A DNA stretch of 64,000 nucleotides from Telopea speciosissima. Taxonomy: Eukaryota > Streptophyta > Magnoliopsida > Proteales > Proteaceae. Under the pieces are notes generated by a model. It had not been told where the DNA came from and ran no database searches. It was given only the letters and a program-made list of their open reading frames with translations. The stretch's first letter is position 1; each line of letters opens with the position of its first letter. Made by a program: the position numbers and the translations under genes. Where the stretch lies: NCBI RefSeq assembly GCF_018873765.1, contig NC_057924.1, positions 6,882,001-6,946,000 of the forward strand, written 5' to 3'. This document shows positions 55,866 to 64,000 of this stretch, piece after piece.

Positions 55866-58800
55866 ATGGCAATCTCCGTAAGCTCTAGTTGCAGAAACCC
55901 AACTTCTCCTTACAAATCTTTCTCTTCTTCCTTGTATCTTCCTCGAATCCCCTTCAAATTTGAGAAATACCAGTATGGTTGTTCCGACTTTAAACCTGCT
56001 TCGATTTCCTGTGTTATGACGAGAGAATCCGCTATTCAAGTGGAGGAAATGGAGAAGAAATGGAATAATTTTCAGAGACCGGATTCGTTCGGTCGGTTTG
56101 GTAAGTTTGGAGGGAAATACGTCCCGGAAACCCTTATGCATGCTCTTGCGGAGCTCGAGTCGGCGTTCTTGTCACTTTCTGTGGATGAGGAATTCCAGGT
56201 TCGTTCATTCAATTGTAATTTCCCGTTTGTGAATTTCATTCTTTTCGCATTTTCGCTTTTCAAACGAATTTCATTGTGGTTCTTTGTTTTAATTTCTATT
56301 GCTCCCTTAATTCACTTGTAGAAAGAACTAGATGGAATTTTGAGGGACTATGTTGGGCGGGAAAGCCCTCTCTACTTTGCCGAGCGGCTCACAGAGGAAT
56401 ATAAACGTCCAAATGGTGAAGGGCCTCACATATACCTGAAGAGGGAAGATCTCAATCACACAGGGGCTCATAAAATCAACAATGCGGTCGCCCAAGCTCT
56501 GCTCGCCAAACGTTTGGGCAAAAAACGGATTATTGCTGAGACGGGTGCAGGTCAACATGGAGTTGCAACAGCTACTGTATGTGCTAGGTTTGGTTTGCAG
56601 TGCATTATCTACATGGGTGCTCAAGACATGGAGAGGCAAGCTCTTAATGTTTTCAGAATCAAGCTTCTTGGAGCTGAGGTTTGCTATCACCCTTAATCAT
56701 TTAATGGTTTGAGTTTTTTAGTGTTTCTTCTTCAGTGTTTAGCTGTTTTTGGGTCTGGAATTTCAAATATTCTTGTGCATTCTATATCTTCTATGTTTCG
56801 GAGAAATCATTTATGATTGAACTAATCCCAAACACGAACCACCGAATAAGTTGTTTCTTTTTTTTTTTGTTTTTTTTGGGAGGGAGGGGGTGTGGGGGGG
56901 GGGGTGGGGTGGTGTGGTGTGGAAGGGGTGTTTTCAGATCAGCAGTATTTTGAGTGCTGCTTTGTGCAAAATCATCATTGCATAACAATGCTATTGCTTG
57001 GATGTGAATCTTTCCTAGCTTCCTCATGTAATGTCACTTGGATTTTGGATTAGTAATTATAACATCTCCTGCAAGCAGTGATAATTCAGTGCTTTTGAAA
57101 AGTCCATCTGTTATCCACCTACTGTTTGCTAAAGACTCTGATACATTTTTGACCATATTTTGACCATGTATGTATGGACATACAATGAAGTTATGTTATA
57201 GGGATGGTATTATTGTATGATTTTTAACCGAAGACTGCATCTGGTAATTGGAATTTCTTATTTCCATCAATAAATTATATCATTTAACCGAGGAACAGAT
57301 AAGAATACTTTCCCAAATCAATAAGTTCTATTATTCTTTAAAATGCTTGAATTCTGGCATGGTGCTAAGAAAATTCTGTTCACTCTTGAAATTTTCTCAA
57401 CACTAACAGTCTGTATACAGATTCACACTCATCATATATCTGGCAATCATAACCGGAGCAATATCGCAACTTGAATAAGGTGAATAACTGTTGTAGTAAG
57501 TCAATCCAAGTTACACTGATCCGAATAGATACTGTGTTGGCTAATGTGTTAACCTGAGCTGTATCAGTAAAGTTTATGATAGATACCCCACGAATGTCCT
57601 GGCTGTTACATTTTGGTATCTTCTTTTATAGGTAATTTTTTCACAAAACTACTACTTCTCAGTGCCATTATAATCTCTTGAACAATTTTTATGTCCTTTA
57701 GACTGTATGTTTAACCATGCTGGTACATTTTTCATTATTTGCTTCATAATTAATCTATTATTTTGGTTACAAATGAATTAAATCTGGTCATCATAGTCAT
57801 AGTAGTTTTCTATGAGTCATCAATTTGAATGATTTCACTCAGCACGGAAAGATTTTTGGGTTGCCCTTTTGAAACTAGAATATTTCAGTTGAAATTTGTT
57901 GAAATCTGGTTGAATGTGGTTACCTCCTTGCGGGTGCCTAACTGAATGTTCAATTACTTTGCTCAATCTGGGGGAGGAGATGTGAATTTATTGTCTTTTT
58001 GTTTTAATGTGCAAGTTGATTGTTTATTCTCGTATACAGTTTCCACGTCTGTTCTTTTATGTGTATATATATTTATTTATTTATTTATCTTTTTTTTTTG
58101 CTTTTTTTTTTTTTGTTGTCTAATTAGGTTAGAGCTGTAAGTTCTGGGACTGCCACACTAAAGGATGCCACATCAGAGGCTATACGGGACTGGGTAACTA
58201 ATGTTGAGTCTACCCATTACATTCTAGGTTCTGTTGCTGGGCCTCATCCATATCCTATGATGGTCAGAGATTTCCATGCGGTGATTGGTAAAGAAACGAG
58301 AAAACAGGCTATGGAGAAATGGGGTGGCATGCCTGATGTGCTAGTTGCCTGTGTTGGTGGTGGTTCAAATGCAATGGGGCTATTTCATGAGTTTGTTAAT
58401 GATGCAGATGTCAGGTTGATTGGTGTGGAGGCTGCTGGTTTTGGCTTAGATAGTGGTAGGCATGCTGCTACTTTGACAAAAGGTGACGTAGGGGTGTTGC
58501 ATGGGGCTATGAGCTATTTATTGCAGGATGATGATGGACAAATAGTTGAGCCACATTCTATAAGTGCTGGGTAAGAATAAGGAAGTCTTTACATGCTATT
58601 GGTTCACAGTGTTTCTTATGTTCTATTTTTTTGCTTTTCATTTGTATGGCAAATGTAAATGATTCCCGTGTGACTTTAGGTTGGATTACCCTGGAGTTGG
58701 ACCAGAGCATAGTTTTTTGAAAGATATTGGACGTGCTGAATACTATAGCGTCACTGATGAAGAGGCACTGGAAGGTATATATGCTTTAGATCTGGATAAT

Positions 58801-60726
58801 TTTCTGCAAGCCAGCGACATCTCTATTTTTTTGGGGGGGTGGGGGGGAGGAGGTAAAGCACTTCATTGCAGAGGGCCAAAGGACAAACCGAACCAGAAGC
58901 ACCTTTTCTGGGAAGGAGAACCAAATTTGGTATGAACCATAAAATTTACATGGGCATATCAAATGCATAGCCTCTAAAACGCCATCCTTAGCTAGAGAAT
59001 CAGCCATGGAGTTGGCTAATCGTGGTTTTTGTTGGGATGGGATGTCCCGAGATTGGCTTAATAATATAGCTTGCTTGGAAAACTGAGATAGCCTCCATAG
59101 GACAGACTCAACAGAGGAAATCCAACAGATAACCGACTTTAAATTGCCTTAAAAGGATTATTTCCAGCTACGTATAGTTTATGTTGGTCTGTTATGAGTG
59201 AGATGCCATAAAACATCAAACATATGTGTGATTATGTCTGTTTCCATGCCTATGTGCTTTTAGAAACTATTCTCCATCTAGACAACGATACACTAAGTGG
59301 AGAATAAGAAATACAAATGTCAAAATCTTTTGCTTTGATTAGCTTGATGTGGTTGGAGGGCTGTAAATGTGCTGAGCCGTTTACTCTTAGTATGAGCTGA
59401 GGCCTCTAGGTGAGGTGGGCTGACCATAACTCAGCTCAGGCTCAGTTTATGAGCTGAAAAACAAAGCTCATGCTGCATTTAAGAGAGTGAAGCAGAGGAA
59501 TGAGCTTGAGGTTGACACAGTGATTCAGAACCCTAGTCATTTTTTACATTGTGGCTTTTACTATATTGCTTGAAAATTGGAATGTTATTTTCTGACTGTA
59601 AAGCCTGCAATGCAATCTTGAACACATAGCTAGAAATACTTCCTTTGTTCATCTTATAAAAACGTGCACAAAGTCGGTCTTTTCTCCCTCAAGTAAAATA
59701 TACGCAATCTGGTTTTACTGTGTCATCTCTAAAGAATGCATTCTCACCAGTATCAAGAGTTTTTATCTGTTGGTCATACTTCACTAATTTTTCATAACTA
59801 ATTTTTAGTTGAACTTTTTACTGTTATAAGGATCTAATGGTGTTTAAGTCTCTTGGTTTGGCATCTGACATTCTTTGGAGTGTAAGATGTAGGGAATTGA
59901 GGGGTTGGACCATAAATTATAAAGAGGTAGTTTTGGATCCTTTGTCGAATACAGTAGTAGGTGGATTAGATCCCGATATAGCACTGTTTACTGCCTTACC
60001 AGGATCCTTTTAATGTCTGTTTACTTATGCAGTTTTGTATCTTCAATTTGTGAAGACATTAAACTCATGTGAATTGGTGCTATGTTAGACAAATCATGAG
60101 CTATGACCTGTATATAAGACTGGGTTTAATAAATTGTGACATAGAGAATCCTGTCAGACAACTGGCTTGTGCAGTTGTGCTGGAACCAATGGGTGAACGT
60201 ATAAAAATCAAAGTTATGTTATGTTCTGTTGGCTTGATTACAACAGGACCATAGGCAGCTCTTTTGTTAATGAGGGCTTGCTTTTACTACTATATCGGGA
60301 GTTACTCCACGTATTGTTTTACGTAAAACAGATAATGGATTTGTTTGTCTTTTGTTGAATCTTTTTCATGGCTCGATAGATAATTTGATAAAGGTTCACA
60401 AACCGCTATAGGGTTTTAGTATTTTCCCAAAAACACCCTTGTGATGCCCTCCTGCCCATCTGACACCTGTGGTTAATGGAATCCCATTCACTGTGGGAGG
60501 AGGAAAACTCGGTCCCTTCTTATTTATTCTGCTGTTTTGCACAATTGCAGCTTTCAAGAAAGTATCTCGATTGGAGGGCATAATACCAGCTTTGGAGACA
60601 TCTCATGCATTCGCTTATTTGGAGAAATTATGCCCAACACTGCCAAATGGATCTAAAGTTGTGCTTAACTGCAGCGGTAGAGGTGATAAGGATGTTCAAA
60701 CAGCCATTAAATATTTGAAGGTCTAG
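55866..60726 (+). CDS. TSB: Tryptophan synthase beta chain, plastid
   Basis: Five exons with correct phases and GT-AG introns: 55866-56198, 56322-56678, 58128-58570, 58680-58774 and 60551-60726, giving 467 residues. It makes tryptophan from indole and serine with pyridoxal phosphate, as the partner of the alpha chain in the chloroplast. Residues 1 to about 50 are serine-rich and look like a transit peptide. The body starts [17 protein letters not shown]. The PLP lysine is K162 in [23 protein letters not shown] lies at 184-191, and the phosphate-binding GGGSNA at 307-312. The end reads [20 protein letters not shown]. Length and every key motif fit the plant TSB1/TSB2 family. Introns 2 and 4 are long; intron 4 holds a LINE piece. 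No defects seen. Confidence 0.97.
56868..56936 (+). other. G-rich tract in intron 2 of the tryptophan synthase gene
   Basis: Runs of G separated by short spacers on the sense strand, including a run of at least ten, which could fold as a G-quadruplex in DNA or pre-mRNA. A second G-rich run is at about 58831-58857, at the tail end of the LINE piece in intron 4. Confidence 0.5.
58815..59160 (-). mobile_element. 3' end of an L1-type LINE in intron 4
   Basis: The minus strand reads [20 protein letters not shown] then KDG, the N..AD.LAK signature near the end of the ORF2 RNase H domain. About 150 bp of 3' sequence and an A-run follow (T-run at 58825-58832 on the plus strand). The antisense orientation to the gene is typical of tolerated intronic insertions. 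Confidence 0.75.
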
Positions 60727-60951
60727 AGGAGGTGTCGATGTGCGCTTCTCTTCCAAATTGATCCAAACTTTGTATTTTTTTTTTTTTTTTTGGTGACAAG
60801 AAATATTCTTCCTCTTATGTTTTTCTATGCAGAAACTTATTTGAAATTTCTTTTTACTTTTCTGTTTTAAAGTATGGAGTCCTGTAACCGTTATATATAC
60901 TATAAATTATAATACCTGAGATTATTATCATATTTTTTGCTTTAGCTTGAG

Positions 60952-61773
60952 TAAGAGTGTCAATTTGGGACTGGAACCGGGAACCGTCCTAATACCGTCC
61001 TTCTAAAACCCGGTACCGGACCATCCCATTAGTAAATGGGACGGTACTGGTATCTAATTTTGGTACCGAATGATAAATGGGACGGGACGGTTCTGGGACG
61101 GGATTTCCAATGGTACCAGTACCGAAATACCAATTAGGTACCGGATGGTACCAAAACTACTAGCACCGTTTTACAAGAAAAGAGTATATAAGATCTTTTT
61201 TTTTTTTTTTTTTTTTTTAAATGGTATAAGAATTACGACTCATTAGAGTTTCACTAATTGCCTTTTGAATACGAAGAAGAACAACTAGTCAACAACCGTA
61301 GCTTGAAGTCTATCCTCACAGAACCTGCTACAGTGCTACTCCGTTGACCAACTATATCTACCAGGTTCTTCCTTTTTGCACAACGGGATTCTTCCATTTT
61401 GTAGGATTTCTCTAGATTTAAAAAAATAAGAAGCTTATTACATGTGATCTTATGGAGTTTGAAGAAATAAAACTATGATTTCATAATTTAAGTTGCTTTA
61501 TAAAAAGCAGTAGACACTTAGATTTCATGATAGTGAAAAAATTCTATGACACTAATAAACCCTTCTCGTTAGAAACAATTAAACTTCTCCCATTTTCTAC
61601 AATGCTTAGAACCGTTTAAGAACCGGTACCGTTCCGTCCCGCTAGTAATCGGGATTGGGATTTAGGTTTGGTCCCGTTAACTAAATGGTACAGTACTGAG
61701 ATTGGCACTTTTGGTACCGGTACCGGTACCATCCTATCCCAAATACCGGGAACCGTCCCAATTGACACCCTTA
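60952..61773. mobile_element. hAT-type MITE with 8-bp target duplication
   Basis: 822 bp, ends TAAGAGTGTCAATT and AATTGACACCCTTA, flanked by AGCTTGAG and AGCATGAG. The interior has many GGTACCGG-like degenerate repeats. It lies about 225 bp after the stop codon of the tryptophan synthase gene. Confidence 0.85.
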
Positions 61774-64000
61774 AGCATGAGTATGATATGTGTTTAGCTG
61801 TTGCGGGCCCTAACATTGACCTAACTATATACCTGCTTTCAGCAATGCTGATTATGTCTAATTCTGTATTCAGTTTGTGGCTGAGCCTGATATGCTTCAT
61901 TTCTGATCACAGTGGAGACCCTACATTTCTGGGGTCCCAATGTCACATTGTAAGGCAGTGATTAATGTGTGTGTGTGTACAAATTGGTCGATCCAACTGT
62001 AGGAGGTGATCACTTTTGGAACATTCCTGCATGCTTGCATCCAATCAGCATTCTCCATTATGCTACACCAATGGAACAGTTAGGTTCAACCATCCTAACT
62101 AGGTTTCATGGGCCATTAAATCTGACTAGGTTCGACCAATCAACGGAATGGATCCAAACGGTTAAGTTTAACCATTTTGGTATTGATTAATGCATCATAT
62201 CAGTGGTGAGAACTGGGAAGCGTACTTGTTCTACTAGCACCACAGACCATATATATATAGTCATTCGTAAGTGACTAAAGTCAAGTTGCATGTGCGTTCT
62301 AAACAAGGATTTTAAACTCAGAATCAGGGTTGAATCGGTCTGAATCGGCCAGAATCAGTCTTAAAATCTCTAGAATCGACCCCTTAGATCTGAAAACCCA
62401 ACGATCTGGTACAAAACCCCTAGAACAGGCCATTTGGAAATGTCTAGAATCAGGATTGGATCAGGATTAGTCATGGCCAATTCAACCGATCCAATTCTGA
62501 TGCTTGAAATCTAAAACCCTTTAGAAACCACTCTGTAAGGCTATCACCAAGTTTACTCGGGAGTTTCGTGGGTATCTTTCGGTGCATGTTCTGCAGACGC
62601 CAAGATCGTCTGGTCTCAAGTCTCAACCATAGTTAGTTAAAATGGGAACCGCCAAAAACAGAATCTTATGGTACGGATTTTAAACGGTAAAAAATTGTCA
62701 ACAGACGGTCAAATAAAACGGTTAAAAAAACAGAGAACGGTAAAAAACAGAAAATAGACAATACGGGTTTTAAATGTTTATATTTTAAAAAAAAAACGAA
62801 AAAAAAAAACGACACTATTCTCATATAAATTGTAGAATTTTTATTTGAAATACATGCTTCTAATTTTGGTATCCATGCACTGACTTTGAGTTGAAGGTGA
62901 TATCATGAAAATTGCAGCCCTTCGAGTCATCTTTACAGTGGTGAAAGAATCAAGCAGATCAAAGTACAGGAGAGAGAGATATGGTCACTTAAGTCCAAGG
63001 TCTTAAAAAACGTTAAAAAAACAGAAACGTGTTTTAAATGCGTTTAAAATAGGAATGCTTGTTGTTTACCGCTTTTTCTCAAAACGTGTTTTTTTCGTTT
63101 TAAACGCATTTTTGTTAAAAGTGGTTTCAACCTAAACAGAAAATCTCACCCAAAAAGAAAAAAAAAAACCAAAACAAAACAAAACATGAAATGAATCCCA
63201 TGGCCGAGTAGCAATATTCTCTTTGCTCATTCAAGTTGCAACTGAAGAATATCTGCCTCTACTTTGAAGCGCGTCAGGCATTCATTCTGAAGAAAACAGA
63301 GTTTTGCAAAGATGTCCAACACCAACCAATTGAATCAATTTACCATGGCAATGAACATCGCTGATTCACTTCCCAGACATCTAAGAACATACGCCATAAT
63401 TTAGTTATATTCCAGGTGGTCAAATTACAGATCAGAATAAGTGAATCAAGTGCGAATCGAACAAGTGTAATTTGCTTTCCTTGCTTAATGTAATGCTCAA
63501 GTACATAAACATACCCTTCCGTCCCCCCCCCCCCCCCCCCAACACACATGTATAGAGAGAAAGAGAACGTTGGGGGAGGGGGGGGGATTGGGGAAGAGGA
63601 TGCTCTGCTCTTACAAAGTCTCATACTCTCATATCATCTCAGCAGAAGGGAAATCAAGGTACAGATTGAGCTGGCTCTAGAGAGAGTGAAGACAAAGTTT
63701 AGAGGTTTGAGGCTAGAAATAAACCACGGATTAAGATTTGACATTTAGAGCAGACGCAAACATTGCGTACGAACAATGACATGCCTGGAAGGCTCCGGTA
63801 ACAGGGGATAAGGAGGGATATGGTCTTCCAAAAACCAGAGATGCCAGGCATCTGAAGTAGATGAGGTATGAACTGACGATTACAATGGTTTAGACACAAG
63901 AGAACTACACAATGAGTGGAAACAAAGGAACCTATCAATATCATACCAATGGGTTATATGTTCATAGAGACATTATTTTCAATCCCCAAGAATTGAAAAA
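61774..64000. other. No gene recognised to the end of the window
   Basis: 62300-62530 is a degenerate AATCGG/AATCAG repeat stretch, 62640-62800 an AACGGT-rich MITE-like stretch, and 63000-63130 an inverted AAACGTGTTTT pair. A C-run sits at 63525-63540 with a G-run at 63571-63587. The open frames near 63340-63944 lack recognisable domains. Confidence 0.4.

Noticed and set aside
63340-63944. Open frames near the right end
   Set aside because: No domain, start context or splice evidence. A C-run and a G-run flank them, so compositional origin is more likely.

Overview
The window is nuclear DNA of a flowering plant, probably a eudicot. It is AT-rich and holds intron-bearing plant genes, dispersed angiosperm Au-type SINEs, plant L1-type LINE pieces and many MITEs. 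The species cannot be named from the sequence alone. No virus-derived or envelope-bearing element was recognised.

Layout. From 1 to about 27250 lies a tandem segmental duplication: unit 1 is 1-16394 and unit 2 is 16395-27250. Each unit carries a small secreted-protein gene of unknown family (copy A 4437-4850; copy B 21485-22126, broken), followed by shared repeat blocks. Unit 1 also holds a 5'-truncated piece of a DAWDLE-like FHA-domain gene (8082-12069). An inverted third copy of the core (37650-41272, copy C) carries a third secreted-protein gene at 38075-38488. An 8-bp-TSD hAT-type MITE sits at the same site in B and C but not in A, so B and C are closest relatives.

From 27250 to 37650 lie an intact intronless A1 aspartic protease (27729-28919), a cluster of GC-rich hairpins, a MAP65-like gene relic (33125-33337), an uncharacterised 147-aa protein gene (34849-35292) and a 5'-truncated LINE with a 23-bp target duplication in that gene's upstream region.

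From 41268 to 54230 lie an intact SKIP2/VFB-like F-box/LRR gene, its broken paralogue at 48560-50648, and two long-TIR elements that look like Pack-MULEs, carrying pieces of a BREVIS RADIX-like gene and an SCL4/SCL7-type GRAS gene. A third Pack-MULE, in unit 2, carries an RPS26 copy. A tetraspanin fragment lies at 52440-52775.

From 55795 to 60726 is a complete five-exon gene for plastid tryptophan synthase beta. The last 3 kb hold a hAT MITE and sequence in which I see no gene.

The genes do not form one pathway. The main story is structural: small-gene duplication and repeated capture of host gene fragments by Mutator-like elements with related ends and 9-bp target duplications.
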